64,000 bases of DNA from Anabaena sp. UHCC 0204 (GCF_009711975.1 NZ_VIKW01000018.1:48724-112723), one strand, 5' to 3'; positions 37,797 through 48,019 are shown, numbered from the stretch's first letter. Translations and numbers: made by a program. Notes: generated by a model not told the origin, from the sequence alone.

Positions 37797-38504
37797 CTAA
37801 TTTTTCCACAGGGCAATACCACCTAATAACCCGGTGATATTGGGAATTAATTTCACATTTAACGGCAAATTCATATTTATTCGCACTGCTTCCCCACCAC
37901 CGATATAAAGACAATCACAGTTAAATAATTGTTGCAAAGAAGCGATCGCTTTTTGTAACCGCTTATTCCATTTTTTCTGTCCAATCTTTTCTAAGGTAGC
38001 CCGTCCTAACTGTTCTTCATAGCTTTCTCCTTTGCGAAACCGATGATGTCCCATTTCCATGTTAGGAACTAATTTCCCATCTACAAATAAGGCTGAACCA
38101 AATCCTGTACCCAAGGTAATTACCAGTTCTACACCTTTACCAGCGATCGCTCCTAATCCCTGCATATCTGCATCATTAATCACTTTGACTGGTTTGTTTA
38201 ACTGTTCAGAAAGTGTTGTTGCTAAATCAAATCCAATCCAATTAGAATGGAGGTTGACAGCAGTTTCTGTGACTCCACTACGCACTACACCAGGAAAACC
38301 AACTGATACCCGATGATATTCACCTTGAGCGGCTGCTAAGACGACAATAGTATTAATTACTACTTCTGGTGTCGCGGGTTGGGGTGTTTCTAATCTGCCT
38401 CTTTCGGTTAAAGGTTTGCCCGTAATATCTAACACCATTGCTTTGACACCACTACCGCCAATATCTACAGACAGGGTACGAATAGATCCGTTATCTTCTA
38501 ACAT
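37797..38504 (-). CDS. ROK-family sugar kinase (polyphosphate-glucokinase-like)
   Basis: 235-residue kinase of the ASKHA fold. The phosphate-1 motif is SVDIGGSGVKAMVLD, the adenosine-region loop is GTGFGSALFVDGKLVPN, and GGGEAVRIN is near the C-terminus. The PNMEMGHH segment resembles polyphosphate glucokinases rather than the Cys-rich-loop ROK repressors. The ATG at 38504 gives the family length; an upstream TTG would add 31 residues. The probable reaction is glucose phosphorylation with polyphosphate or ATP. Confidence 0.75.
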   Translation of the reverse strand: MLEDNGSIRTLSVDIGGSGVKAMVLDITGKPLTERGRLETPQPATPEVVINTIVVLAAAQGEYHRVSVGFPGVVRSGVTETAVNLHSNWIGFDLATTLSEQLNKPVKVINDADMQGLGAIAGKGVELVITLGTGFGSALFVDGKLVPNMEMGHHRFRKGESYEEQLGRATLEKIGQKKWNKRLQKAIASLQQLFNCDCLYIGGGEAVRINMNLPLNVKLIPNITGLLGGIALWKN

Positions 38505-38900
38505 TAATTTTTCTCTTTTGCTGCAACTTCTTTGGTTATTATGCGTTGTTAAATTACTATTAGCAGGATATGTTTTAATAGTTTTTATATTACTCAAGTT
38601 GCTTGTTATTAATGCTGCTGACTTTTATTATATGTAGGTATGTTATACAGGATAATTTTTAGTTGTGACACATTTTATCTCATCTAACTAGCAATTTAAC
38701 TTTTCAATGTATATTCAGTCGCTAAAAAGACTTAGCATGAGTTATTATACCTGTACTACATTTAAAAATCTTACCTATTGCCTTCAATTCTTAGTTTCTG
38801 TATTGGATATGAATAAAAGAGGTAAAATTGCTAAAATCATTAGACTTTAAAAGTTTTTTATCAGTATGATAGAAGAAATTGACTAGATACTTCAATAATT
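38505..38900. promoter_or_regulatory. Divergent region between the ROK kinase and rloA-like genes
   Basis: About 395 bp of very AT-rich DNA with no ORF of note. It must hold the promoters of the kinase (leftwards) and of the ATPase/RloB pair (rightwards). No operator or terminator is recognised. Confidence 0.3.
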
Positions 38901-40250
38901 ATGTTAATAAGATTTACAGTAGAAAATTTCTTATCCTTTAACCAAAGGATAGACTTTAATATGATTGCTTCAGATGATCCGCATCATAGTCATCATGTAG
39001 TTGCAGGTGATTCTCAGGAGTCAATAAGATTATTGAGAACATCTATTATTTATGGTGCTAATGCTTCTGGCAAATCTAACTTAATTAAAGCCATGAAATT
39101 CGCCAGAGATTTTATTGTAGATGGTGTTGAAAAAAATAAAAACATAAATATAAATAATTTTAAACTCGATAAAACTTGTTATACAAAACCATCTAGGTTT
39201 GAGTTTGAGTTTAGAATGAATGATAAACAGTATGCTTATGGTTTTGTAGTTGATAAACATAAAATTCATGAAGAATGGTTATTTGAAATTGGTATAAATA
39301 CAGAAATTTCGATTTATGAAAGAAGGGCAAAAGATTTTGATTTCCATAATTTTAATCACGAGGTTTTTTTGAATATTTCTGAAGATGAAAAAAATAGGAT
39401 TCGCTATGAAGCAATAGGTACAAGAGAAAATTTATTGTTTTTGACTAATTCACAAGAACGTGAAATCAAACAAATAGAATCTATATATGAATGGTTTAAT
39501 GATGTTTTAACAATTATTTTTCCTAATTCTAAACCTCTTCTACCTTTTTTCAGTCAATCAGTTCAAAATTCTTTGAGCAAGTTTTTAGAATCATTAGATT
39601 TAGGAATTAAAAAACTTAGTATTGCCACAATTGATTTAGATGAATATCAACAAATACCCACAGAAATCAAAGAAGATATCAAAAAGAATTTTCCTGATGA
39701 AGAAGGAGAAGTAAATGCAATATTTATACCTAGCTTGCAATGTATTATCTCTCAAGCAAAAGACGAAACTGATAAATTAACAGTTCTCAATTTATCACCA
39801 GTAAGATTTGATAAAGAAAATAGTGAAGTTAAGTTTGAAATATCAGAAGAATCAGATGGGACACAAAGGCTAATAGATTTATTTCCCATGCTGATACATT
39901 TAGCGCGTGGAAATGCTGTTTATGTAATAGATGAAATTGAAAGAAGTTTACATTCTTTACTGATGAAGAAACTATTTGATTATTTTTTAAATAATCCTGA
40001 AAACCGAAATTTAAACAGTCAGTTAATTGCTACTACTCATGAAGTTTATTTACTAGATATCAAAGATATTTTTAGAAAAGATGAAATCTGGTTTGTAGAA
40101 AAAGATAAATATGGACAATCTATACTTTATTCTTTAGCTAATACAGACGTTGACAATTTAGATTTAGCTGTTGGATATCTTAATGGAAGATTTGGAGCAA
40201 TACCTTTTATTAAAGATTTAAAATTAATGGGATGGAGAGAGAAAAAATAA
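38901..40250 (+). CDS. AAA-type ATPase, RloA-like (defence module)
   Basis: 449-residue SMC/OLD-type ATPase. MLIRFTVENFLSFN is the usual first strand, Walker A is YGANASGKSN (residues 51-60), the signature-like SDGTQRL is at 318-324 and the Walker B YVIDEIERSLH has Asp344-Glu345. The His-switch is ATTHEVYLLD. A coiled-coil region lies between. Such proteins sense invading DNA or phage proteins and control an effector, here the RloB-like gene one base downstream. The gene has no HIP1 site and is unusually AT-rich, suggesting transfer. Confidence 0.8.
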   Translation: MLIRFTVENFLSFNQRIDFNMIASDDPHHSHHVVAGDSQESIRLLRTSIIYGANASGKSNLIKAMKFARDFIVDGVEKNKNININNFKLDKTCYTKPSRFEFEFRMNDKQYAYGFVVDKHKIHEEWLFEIGINTEISIYERRAKDFDFHNFNHEVFLNISEDEKNRIRYEAIGTRENLLFLTNSQEREIKQIESIYEWFNDVLTIIFPNSKPLLPFFSQSVQNSLSKFLESLDLGIKKLSIATIDLDEYQQIPTEIKEDIKKNFPDEEGEVNAIFIPSLQCIISQAKDETDKLTVLNLSPVRFDKENSEVKFEISEESDGTQRLIDLFPMLIHLARGNAVYVIDEIERSLHSLLMKKLFDYFLNNPENRNLNSQLIATTHEVYLLDIKDIFRKDEIWFVEKDKYGQSILYSLANTDVDNLDLAVGYLNGRFGAIPFIKDLKLMGWREKK

Positions 40251-40251
40251 C

Positions 40252-41013
40252 ATGGGAAGACAAAGAAATACAGATTATCAAGGTAGATCAAGTTATATTG
40301 CTGGTAAGTGCGGTGAAGATGGAAAATGGAAGCTATATATAATAGCTGCGGAAGGAGATAAAACTGAATATCAATATTTTAATGCCTTAACAACTAAATA
40401 TGAAGAGGATTTTCGGATTGGTAATATTCATGTAGAGTATATAGATAGAGAAGAAGAAAATGCTTGTAACTCAGATCCTCGGTATGTATATCAAACTTTA
40501 CTTCAATTTTCACAAGAATTAGAGAAAAAGTATAATCTTACAGAATATGATGAATTATGGATTATCATAGATACTGACGATTATAATAACCGAAAGCAAA
40601 CTATTTCTGATATAGCAAAAAAGTGTTATGAAAATCCTATATATAAATTATGTATTAGTAATCCCTGTTTTGAAATCTGGTTAATTCTCCACTTTTTTGA
40701 TTTAGAAACAAATTTACAAAATGCAGGAATTTTAGAAATTACTGAATTTATTAGTTTAAAAAATTATATTCAAAATCAATATATCAAAAAAAGGCCAGGA
40801 ATTTGTAAAAAAATATGGAATATGATTCACCAAAGTAAGAAACAACCATCTTTTACAAAAATTATTGAATATATACCAGAAGCAATTTCTAGATCAAAAA
40901 TGCTTGATGAGTTGAATATAAATGATCCAGATTATCCAGAACATAAAATTGGTACTGAAGTTTATAAGTTAGTGGATAAACTGATAAAACTTTCTATAAA
41001 TTTAGAAATTTAA
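40252..41013 (+). CDS. RloB-family putative nuclease (defence effector)
   Basis: 253 residues of the RloB type with a TOPRIM-like set of motifs: AAEGDKTEYQYF (Glu34), WIIIDTDDYN (Asp107, Asp109, Asp110) and CISNPCFEIWLILHF. The acidic triad is like that of AriB of PARIS and OLD nucleases. It starts one base after the ATPase stop codon, so the genes are translationally coupled. By family knowledge the pair corresponds to RloA/RloB and AbiLi/AbiLii, abortive-infection-like systems. The actual target and trigger are unknown. Confidence 0.75.
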   Translation: MGRQRNTDYQGRSSYIAGKCGEDGKWKLYIIAAEGDKTEYQYFNALTTKYEEDFRIGNIHVEYIDREEENACNSDPRYVYQTLLQFSQELEKKYNLTEYDELWIIIDTDDYNNRKQTISDIAKKCYENPIYKLCISNPCFEIWLILHFFDLETNLQNAGILEITEFISLKNYIQNQYIKKRPGICKKIWNMIHQSKKQPSFTKIIEYIPEAISRSKMLDELNINDPDYPEHKIGTEVYKLVDKLIKLSINLEI

Positions 41014-41246
41014 GGAATTGCTATAGTAGCTATTAAGCGTTAGTTATTGGAGGAGGTGCGTAGTTTTCACATTACTGAAACTAACAGAAGTAGGTTATAG
41101 TACATTCGGTAGATAAGCGATCGCTTGATTCTAGAATAATTTTTTGATTAGCACCAATTTTATCTAAATTTGTTAATGTAAGAATAGTGTAAATATTGCT
41201 AATGTTAGCGTGCTTTTCTATTAAAACTATTATTTGAGCAAAAATT

Positions 41247-41747
41247 ATGACAACCTTTAACTCTAATAGCCTGCGTTCTTACAGTCAAGAAGATGTACAG
41301 CAAATTCTCCACTTAGCGATCGCTCGTCAAGTTGATGATAATGATCAAGAATTTTCTTATCAACAGATATTGGAAATTGCCACAGAGTTACAAATATCAC
41401 CCGCTACTCTGCAACAAGCGGAACGGGATTGGTTAGTGAAACAAAGTGAAGTGGAACAGCGGAAAGCTTTTAATCTTTATCGTCAAAGTAAATTTAAAAA
41501 ACGTTTAGGAAATTACGCAATTATTAATATTTTTTTCCTAGCGATGGATTCCATTAGTGGCGGTCTTTCTTGGTCACTTTACATCTTACTCGCTTGCGGA
41601 CTAGCCATATGTTTAGATATTTGGAATACTTTTCAAACGAAAGGTGAAGATTACGAAATTGCTTTTCAAAACTGGAATCGTAAACATCAAATCAAAAAAA
41701 CAATTAATACAGTTTTAAATAAATGGTTTAAGGTCTTTAGTCCTTAA
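41247..41747 (+). CDS. 2TM-domain protein
   Basis: 166 residues. The N-terminus is soluble and helical (SYSQEDVQQILHLAIAR, then ATELQISPATLQQAERDW, a helix-turn-helix-like stretch common to cyanobacterial 2TM proteins). Two membrane helices (about residues 87-125) form the 2TM domain. It has a basic cytoplasmic C-terminus. Function unknown. It has HIP1 in its 5' part, unlike the neighbouring defence genes, so it probably belongs to the host background. Confidence 0.75.
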   Translation: MTTFNSNSLRSYSQEDVQQILHLAIARQVDDNDQEFSYQQILEIATELQISPATLQQAERDWLVKQSEVEQRKAFNLYRQSKFKKRLGNYAIINIFFLAMDSISGGLSWSLYILLACGLAICLDIWNTFQTKGEDYEIAFQNWNRKHQIKKTINTVLNKWFKVFSP

Positions 41748-41864
41748 ACCTAAGAAAAGTCAGAAAGAAAAGAAAAAACTCATGTTTAAAAACATCTTTT
41801 TTTGACTAAGCTTTAAACTAGTGCAAACCAGTGTTTCTTATCTGTTCCCTGTTCCCTTGTATTT

Positions 41865-42965
41865 TTAGCTACTAGAACCAGAAGTGGCTAATTCTGCTAA
41901 ACGTTCTTGTTGATCTTGGGATATACAAGATTGGATCACCGTTTCTAGATCACCTTCAAGAACAGGGTTTAGAGTATAGTTTTGACTTAACCGGTGGTCA
42001 GTTACGCGACTATCTTTATAATTGTAAGTGCGAATTTTTTCGGAACGAGAACCTGTCCCAACTTGCGATCGCCTCATCGAAGTCACAGCTTCCTGTTGTT
42101 CTCGCAACTTCATTTCATACAACTTAGCCCGGAGAATTTGCATCGCCCGTTCTTTATTCTGCAACTGGCTCCGCTCTTCTGTACAGAAAATCCGAATACC
42201 AGTAGGTTTGTGGAACAAATCAGCGGCTGTTTCCACCTTATTCACGTTTTGTCCACCCGCACCACCAGAACGCGCTGTACTCATTTCTATATCTTTCGGG
42301 TCAATATGAATTTCCACATCATCCACCTCTGGCATAATTGCTATAGTAGCCGTAGAAGTGTGAACCCTTCCCCCAGATTCCGTTGCTGGTACGCGCTGTA
42401 CACGATGTACACCAGATTCAAACTTCAGCTTACTGTAAACACTATCACCTTGAATTTCTAGAATTACTTCTTTGAACCCGCCCATTTCCCCTAATGACTC
42501 GCTGACTAGCTTCACTTTCCAACCTTGGACATCAGCGTAACGAGAATACATCCGTAGCAAATCCCCAGCCCAGATACTGGCTTCATCGCCACCAGTACCA
42601 GCGCGAATTTCCAACATAATGTTTTTATCATCGTTGGGGTCACGAGGAAGCAGCAATACCTTTAACCGACTTTCCAAATATTCCAGCTTTTCTTCGAGTT
42701 CGCTAACTTCCAATGCTGCCATTTGATGCAACTCTAGATCGCTATTCGACTCTTTGAGTACCTGACGCGCCCCGATTAATTCCTCCTGGGCTGTTTTCCA
42801 AGTTTCATAGGTATTAACTACCTCTTCCAAAGAAGAACGAGACTTGGCAATTTTTTGATACTCATCAGGATTACTAGCAGTATCAGGATCAGCTAACCGC
42901 CGTGTTAATTCATGAAAAGTTTGTTCAACAGATTTAAGTTTCTCCAGTAAGTATGATTCTGCCAT
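41865..42965 (-). CDS. prfA: Peptide chain release factor 1
   Basis: 366-residue RF1 releasing peptides at UAA and UAG. The catalytic GGQ is in [16 protein letters not shown], and the codon-recognition PxT tripeptide is [13 protein letters not shown]. The ATG at 42965 gives the family length with a GGAG about 13 bases upstream; in-frame codons further up would add 15 odd residues. It closes the ribosomal cluster after rpmE. Confidence 0.95.
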   Translation of the reverse strand: MAESYLLEKLKSVEQTFHELTRRLADPDTASNPDEYQKIAKSRSSLEEVVNTYETWKTAQEELIGARQVLKESNSDLELHQMAALEVSELEEKLEYLESRLKVLLLPRDPNDDKNIMLEIRAGTGGDEASIWAGDLLRMYSRYADVQGWKVKLVSESLGEMGGFKEVILEIQGDSVYSKLKFESGVHRVQRVPATESGGRVHTSTATIAIMPEVDDVEIHIDPKDIEMSTARSGGAGGQNVNKVETAADLFHKPTGIRIFCTEERSQLQNKERAMQILRAKLYEMKLREQQEAVTSMRRSQVGTGSRSEKIRTYNYKDSRVTDHRLSQNYTLNPVLEGDLETVIQSCISQDQQERLAELATSGSSS

Positions 42966-43021
42966 GATGACTAAAAATGCTCCTTCAAAATAACAAGTTG
43001 GCTCAAGCATTAAATGACAAG

Positions 43022-43044
43022 CGACCCAGCACTAAGCAGGGTCG
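43022..43044. terminator. Stem-loop between rpmE and prfA
   Basis: CGACCC and GGGTCG form the outer six pairs and GC/GC an inner pair, with a short loop. No T-run follows, so it may be an mRNA-processing or attenuation hairpin instead of a terminator. Confidence 0.4.
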
Positions 43045-43091
43045 TCTATGGCTTACGCCATGTACTCACTTCAACAGCTACAGCCAACCAG

Positions 43092-43328
43092 CTACTTTTG
43101 ATTCTCTTCGCCAGTTTGAGTGCTGGACATACCATATTTGCGGAGGAAGCGTTCCACACGACCCTCAGTATCAATCATTTTCTGAGTACCAGTGTAAAAG
43201 GGGTGATTTCCAGACCAAACATCTACGTGAAGTTCGGGCTTAGTAGCACCAATGGTCATAATAACTTGACCATTACAGTACACTTTAGCGTCTGGATACC
43301 ATTTGGGATGAATATCAGGTTTAGCCAT
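43092..43328 (-). CDS. rpmE: Ribosomal protein L31 (zinc-free form)
   Basis: 78 residues. KPDIHPKWYPDAKVYCNG and WSGNHPFYTGTQK are family motifs, but only one of the four zinc cysteines of E. coli L31 remains, so this is the C-minus, zinc-independent form usual in cyanobacteria. It is a large-subunit surface protein. Confidence 0.95.
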   Translation of the reverse strand: MAKPDIHPKWYPDAKVYCNGQVIMTIGATKPELHVDVWSGNHPFYTGTQKMIDTEGRVERFLRKYGMSSTQTGEENQK

Positions 43329-43452
43329 TGTTTTTTTGTGGGGAATCTATTTTATAAATTATAACTGGGACTAAAAGCTAGGATTAATAGGTGGCAGGTG
43401 ACAGATGACAAATAGAATCTTCATTTTTGACTCCTGACTCCTGACTCCTATC

Positions 43453-43869
43453 TTAGCGTTTCGAGTATTGAGGAGCTTTGCGGGCTTTGTGCAAACCGTA
43501 TTTCTTCCGTTCTTTAGCTCGTGGGTCACGAGTTAAATAGCCTTCAGTTTTCAGCGGTGAACGGTTATCTGGGTCAAGTTGACACAAAGCGCGGGCAACT
43601 CCTAGACGAATAGAATCGGCTTGTCCAGTTAAGCCACCACCTTCGGCTTTCACCAAGATGTCATATTCGCTTTCTAAGCCTAATGTTTCTAAAGGTGCTT
43701 TAATAGCTCCTAAGTAGTTAGGATTGAATTGGAAGTATAAGTCTCCATCTTTGCCGTTAACAGTCATTTTCCCTTCACCGGGAACTAGACGAACTCTGGC
43801 AACTGAGCATTTACGGCGACCAGTACCCCAGTAAACGGCACGACCGCTAGTAATTTCTGCTACCTGCAT
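43453..43869 (-). CDS. rpsI: Ribosomal protein S9
   Basis: 138-residue small-subunit protein whose C-terminal tail (KAPQYSKR) reaches the P-site t[19 protein letters not shown] and [19 protein letters not shown] are canonical. Its ATG overlaps the rplM stop codon (TAATG), so translation is coupled with L13. Confidence 0.97.
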   Translation of the reverse strand: MQVAEITSGRAVYWGTGRRKCSVARVRLVPGEGKMTVNGKDGDLYFQFNPNYLGAIKAPLETLGLESEYDILVKAEGGGLTGQADSIRLGVARALCQLDPDNRSPLKTEGYLTRDPRAKERKKYGLHKARKAPQYSKR

Positions 43870-44321
43870 TAATTTTCTCCAGGAATTGTATTAATTGTGA
43901 TTTCTTTGGGTTGTTGTGCTGCATGAGGATGGGTTGGTCCTGCATACACTTTCAGTTTTGTAAATAACTGTTTACCGAGACTATTCTTAGGTAACATACC
44001 TTTGATAGCGTGTTCAATAATTCTTTCTGGTAATCGCTGTTGTAACTTAGCGAAGGTTTCTGTTTTCATCCCACCAGGACGACCAGAATGGCGACGGTAA
44101 AGTTTTTGTGTCCGCTTTTTACCTGTAACTGCCACTTTCTCAGCATTGATAATAATGACAAAATCCCCAGTATCTAAATGGGGAGTATATTCAGCTTTTT
44201 TTTTGCCTCGGAGAATCATGGCGACTTCGGTAGCAAGACGACCCAGACGTTTGTCTGTAGCGTCTACTAAGTACCAATCGCGCTCAAGAGTTGCTTGAGG
44301 GGGAAGGTAGGTTTTAGTCAT
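43869..44321 (-). CDS. rplM: Ribosomal protein L13
   Basis: 150-residue early-assembly large-subunit protein. [19 protein letters not shown] and [20 protein letters not shown] are diagnostic. It is paired with rpsI, as in most bacteria, and lies about 100 bp after truA. Confidence 0.97.
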   Translation of the reverse strand: MTKTYLPPQATLERDWYLVDATDKRLGRLATEVAMILRGKKKAEYTPHLDTGDFVIIINAEKVAVTGKKRTQKLYRRHSGRPGGMKTETFAKLQQRLPERIIEHAIKGMLPKNSLGKQLFTKLKVYAGPTHPHAAQQPKEITINTIPGEN

Positions 44322-44422
44322 TGTTTTTGTCCTTTGTCAGTCCCTTATGAGAATTCAAAATTTAAGCCGGTAGCATCATGATCTTAATCACATCAATCAT
44401 GAAAATCATCGTTCAGTTGTTA

Positions 44423-45253
44423 TTATTTATGACCCATAATTAAGTATGGTTGGGTGTCATACCAAATTTTTGGCGGTAGAGGAAAATCGTCATAGCCGAC
44501 TCTCAACAAGCATAACCCGTGAGCAGGTGCAGAATATTTCACTTCTTCCCGGCGTTCTTGTTGCCAGATGTCGGTGAAGTTATCTAGCGACCGTTCTCCA
44601 GAACCAACTTGTACTACCATGCCTATTAATAGTCGCACCATGCCGTATAAAAATCCATTTGCCTGAATTTCAATATGGATGAATGATCCACTGCGATGAC
44701 ATTCTACTGCTTGCACTTCTACCCAAGAATGCGATCGCGCTGAACCAGCGCGATGAAAAGCAGATAAATGGTGTTTACCCACTAAAGGTTTCAAGGCAGA
44801 TGCAATTAAGGTTTCATCCAAGGGTGCGTAATAATAATGCCAACTAAAAGGTTTCACGAACAAGTTTGGTAAATCTTCAGTGTAGATTGTGTAGCGATAT
44901 CGTCGGTAAATTGCGCTAAACCGCGCGTGCCAACTTTCAGTTACACCTACTGAAGCCCTGATCAACACATCCGGGGGCAAATAGCCATTGAGAACTTTTG
45001 CCCACCTGTGAGCAGGAATTAAACTTGTAGATTGAAAATGAGCTACCTGAGCAGCAGCATGAACTCCTGAATCAGTTCTACCTGCTCCATGGAGTGTCAC
45101 ATGATACCCTAGAACAGTGGCTATAGCTGTTTCTATCTCTTCTTGAACAGTGCGCTGTCCTTTTTGTCTTTGCCAGCCATGAAAATGAGTACCTAAATAC
45201 TGAATGACTAAGGCTACTCGCTGAGTGGATTTCTGCTGGCTGCTTTCTAACAT
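44423..45253 (-). CDS. truA: tRNA pseudouridine synthase A
   Basis: 276 residues; modifies U38-40 of the tRNA anticodon arm. The catalytic Asp lies in GAGRTDSGVHA (near residue 62). HGWQRQKGQRTVQEE and RANGFLYGMVRLLIG-type segments also match. It is placed between rplQ and rplM, the usual cyanobacterial order. Its spacer to rplQ consists of heptanucleotide-like repeats. Confidence 0.95.
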   Translation of the reverse strand: MLESSQQKSTQRVALVIQYLGTHFHGWQRQKGQRTVQEEIETAIATVLGYHVTLHGAGRTDSGVHAAAQVAHFQSTSLIPAHRWAKVLNGYLPPDVLIRASVGVTESWHARFSAIYRRYRYTIYTEDLPNLFVKPFSWHYYYAPLDETLIASALKPLVGKHHLSAFHRAGSARSHSWVEVQAVECHRSGSFIHIEIQANGFLYGMVRLLIGMVVQVGSGERSLDNFTDIWQQERREEVKYSAPAHGLCLLRVGYDDFPLPPKIWYDTQPYLIMGHK

Positions 45254-45260
45254 ACTTGTT

Positions 45261-45340
45261 TAGTCAGTGGTCAGTAGTTAGTGGTCAGTTTTCAGTGGTT
45301 ATTCTCCCCTGTTCCCTGTTCCCTCTTCCCAATGACTTTA
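45261..45340. repeat. Heptanucleotide-type spacer rplQ-truA
   Basis: Degenerate GTCAGTG/GTTAGTG units (45264-45300) are followed by CCCTGTT units up to the rplQ stop codon. On the gene strand rplQ ends TAA followed by AGTCATTGGG, the same layout as other spacers in the operon. Confidence 0.6.
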
Positions 45341-45688
45341 AACTAGTTCGATAATAGCCATCTCAGCTTTATCACCCCGACGGGGTACAGTATGCAGAAT
45401 GCGTGTGTAACCACCTTGACGGTTAGCATATCGAGTAGGAGCTTGCTCGAATAGTGCATGAACTAGAGTTTTGTCGTAGATATAACCTAGTGCTTGACGA
45501 CGTGCTGATAAAGAGCCGTCTTTGGCTAGGGTAATCATTTTATCTACTTTACTGCGGACAACTTTAGCTCTGATTAAAGTTGTAGTAATTCGACCATGAC
45601 GTACCAATTCTGTTGTCAAGGCTCTGAGGAGAGCGCGACGTTGGTCGGCTGGTTTACTAAGTTGTTTGACTCGGCAACGATGACGCAT
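45338..45688 (-). CDS. rplQ: Ribosomal protein L17
   Basis: 116 residues. [33 protein letters not shown] N-terminus and the [23 protein letters not shown]-terminus are canonical. It follows rpoA by 34 bp. Confidence 0.97.
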   Translation of the reverse strand: MRHRCRVKQLSKPADQRRALLRALTTELVRHGRITTTLIRAKVVRSKVDKMITLAKDGSLSARRQALGYIYDKTLVHALFEQAPTRYANRQGGYTRILHTVPRRGDKAEMAIIELV

Positions 45689-45722
45689 AACAAGGCACTA
45701 ATGAATTATTAATGGTTTTGCT

Positions 45723-46667
45723 TTAGCTACTTTTAGAGCTTCTCTCTTGAGGTAAGGTAATACCTAGACGACGCTGTAAAGCTTCTACTACTTCTTCGGC
45801 TGACTTTTGACCAAAGTTTTTTATTTCTAAAAGGTCTTCTTGGGTGTAATCCAATAAGTCTGCTACGGAGTTTACTTGTGCGCGTTTGAGACAATTATAA
45901 GCTCTTACAGACAACTGTAACTCTTCAATTGGAATTTGAGCGGTGGGATCATCGGGGATATCTGAACCTGTATCCGTTGGTTCAAGGGAGATATCTTTTA
46001 ATGGGTTGAATAAATCTACCAAAATTCCCGCTGCTGATGATAGTGCCTCTTGAGGAGAGATACTGCCATTTGTCCATACTTCCAACAGTAGTCGGTCTTT
46101 TAAAGAGCCATCGCCACGGGCTTCTTCTACACTATAATTGACTTTCCGCACTGGCATAAACACTGAGTCAATTTGGAGAAAATCCAAAGATGTGGCTTCT
46201 TCTCTGCCTCGTTCTACAGTGCGGTAGCCTTTGCCTCTCTCTATCCGAAATTCCATTTCCAGTTTTCCACCTTCAGCGATGGTGGCGATATACTGGGTCG
46301 GATCAATCACTTCGACTTCACTGGGTAAATCAAAATGAGCTACAGTAACTGTTGCCGGTCCGTTAACGAGTAACCGACCAATTTGGGGTTGAGAAGAATA
46401 GCTCTTGAGAATGACATCCTTCATTCGCATCAGGATTTCCAGTACGTCTTCCCGCACGCCTGGAACTGTGGCAAACTCATGACTAACACCAGCAATTCTG
46501 ACTGCTGTAACTGATGTTCCTTCTAAATTAGAAAGTAAAACCCGCCGCAACGCGTTACCAACAGTTGTTCCTTGACCACGCTCTAGGGGTTCGAGAACAA
46601 ACTTGCTATAATAGCTCCGACTTTCTTCAGCATTAGACTCTACACATTCAATTTGAAACTGCGCCAC
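45723..46667 (-). CDS. rpoA: RNA polymerase alpha subunit
   Basis: 314 residues: assembly domain (about 1-230, with FVLEPLERGQGTTVGNALRRVLLS) and a C-terminal DNA/activator-binding domain (about 245-310, with LKRAQVNSVADLLDYTQEDLLEIKNFG). It is full length. It is unusually far (413 bp) from rpsK, so a promoter of its own is likely. Confidence 0.97.
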   Translation of the reverse strand: MAQFQIECVESNAEESRSYYSKFVLEPLERGQGTTVGNALRRVLLSNLEGTSVTAVRIAGVSHEFATVPGVREDVLEILMRMKDVILKSYSSQPQIGRLLVNGPATVTVAHFDLPSEVEVIDPTQYIATIAEGGKLEMEFRIERGKGYRTVERGREEATSLDFLQIDSVFMPVRKVNYSVEEARGDGSLKDRLLLEVWTNGSISPQEALSSAAGILVDLFNPLKDISLEPTDTGSDIPDDPTAQIPIEELQLSVRAYNCLKRAQVNSVADLLDYTQEDLLEIKNFGQKSAEEVVEALQRRLGITLPQERSSKSS

Positions 46668-47080
46668 GGAGTAGCCTCCCTTGTTAAGGTGCTGCTAGAA
46701 GACAAATTAATTGCCTCTCGAATTTTCTTGTTTGAATGCTCTGAAGTTTCTATTGAGGTTGAACTTAAGAGTTAACAAATAGTTAATCAATTTGAAGACC
46801 TCAATTTAGCCGACAGGCATTGTATTTTGGTTTTGACAAAGTATGGCTTGCGCCAAGTTGTGATATTAACAGCTTTTCTGAGGGGAAAAACTGGCAAGCT
46901 ATTCACTAGCCTATATAGCCGAACTCATTTACCCCATGCGTCTAAACTTGACAGGTATTCGCCTGGGGCAACAGTTCAAATGTACAAGCCACAGGCGGCG
47001 TTGCTAATCATTTTCCAAAGCTGTATTTTTTCAGCTTAGGGTGCGTTATGCTACGGTAATACACTGTTTAACAGGTTTTT
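46668..47080. promoter_or_regulatory. Enlarged rpsK-rpoA spacer
   Basis: 413 bp without a convincing gene inside an otherwise compact operon. No heptanucleotide array or insertion-sequence end is visible. It is probably the site of an internal rpoA promoter or a leader; a short GCCTGTCGG/CCGACAGGC-type stretch near 46811 is the only structured element. Nothing more can be assigned. Confidence 0.35.
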
Positions 47081-47476
47081 TTAAACTCGACGGCGCTTGG
47101 GTGGACGGCAACCGTTGTGAGGAATTGGGGTAATATCCCGAATGAGTGTAATTTCCAGTCCTGCACCTTGGAGGGCGCGAATTGCAGTTTCTCTACCTGC
47201 ACCTGGTCCACTTACCATAACTTCGATTTGCCGCATTCCTTGATCTGTGGCTCGTCTAGCTGCGCTTTCGGCAGCGGTTTGTGCGGCAAAGGGAGTTCCC
47301 TTTTTTGCGCCTTTAAATCCACTAGAACCAGCGCTTGCCCAGGAGATGACATCTCCATTTTGATCGGTAATTGTGACAATGCTATTGTTGAAAGTAGACT
47401 GAATGTAGGCAACCCCGTTGGGGACGTTCCGTTTCTGCTTTTTGCTCCCGGATTTTTTAGTTGGTTGTCTGGCCAT
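47081..47476 (-). CDS. rpsK: Ribosomal protein S11
   Basis: 131 residues. [30 protein letters not shown] and the C-terminal [13 protein letters not shown] are diagnostic. It lines the platform of the small subunit near the E-site. It lies 54 bp after rpsM. Confidence 0.97.
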   Translation of the reverse strand: MARQPTKKSGSKKQKRNVPNGVAYIQSTFNNSIVTITDQNGDVISWASAGSSGFKGAKKGTPFAAQTAAESAARRATDQGMRQIEVMVSGPGAGRETAIRALQGAGLEITLIRDITPIPHNGCRPPKRRRV

Positions 47477-47530
47477 CTTTGTTTAGTGAATTTAAGGGAC
47501 AACTTGCTGCTATAGACAAGTTTAAAAAAA

Positions 47531-47911
47531 TTATTTCCCAGGGGCTTTCTTCTTACCAGCCACTGTCTGTCTTCTACCACGTCTAGTTCTGGCGTTGGTG
47601 CGGGTTCTTTGTCCACGGACTGGTAAGCCCATCCGGTGTCTACGACCTCTGTAACAGCCAATATCAACTAAACGTTTAATATTTAGTCCTTCTAAGCGGC
47701 GCAAATCCCCTTCAACTTGATAGTTGCTTTCGATTTCTCCTCTGAGGGATGCTACATCAGCATCAGATAGGTCTTTTACGCGGGTATCTGGATTTACACC
47801 AGTAGCTGCGAGAATTTTATGTGACCTAGTTAAGCCAATTCCGTAAATATATGTCAGACCAATTTCAACACGCTTATCGCGTGGAAGGTCTACTCCGGCA
47901 ATCCGTGCCAC
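47531..47911 (-). CDS. rpsM: Ribosomal protein S13
   Basis: 126 residues from a GTG start. [25 protein letters not shown] opens the family alignment directly after it, and AGGGAGA stands about ten bases upstream, so the longer frame from 47953 is rejected. The C-terminal [22 protein letters not shown] is typical. Confidence 0.95.
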   Translation of the reverse strand: MARIAGVDLPRDKRVEIGLTYIYGIGLTRSHKILAATGVNPDTRVKDLSDADVASLRGEIESNYQVEGDLRRLEGLNIKRLVDIGCYRGRRHRMGLPVRGQRTRTNARTRRGRRQTVAGKKKAPGK

Positions 47912-48019
47912 AATGAATCTCTCCCTATTGTTTTCGTAATTGCATTTCGCCAATCGTGATTGTGTAACGTGGCGTTATTAGCAGATGATTGTCGTGTTTT
48001 TATTTTGATAGAGTAGTAT

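Noticed and set aside
43092..43328. Loss of zinc cysteines in L31 considered as an anomaly
   Set aside because: The C-minus form is the normal cyanobacterial L31.
46827..47039. 70-codon plus-strand frame between rpoA and rpsK
   Set aside because: Antisense to the operon, TTG/GTG-type start, no resemblance or ribosome binding site.
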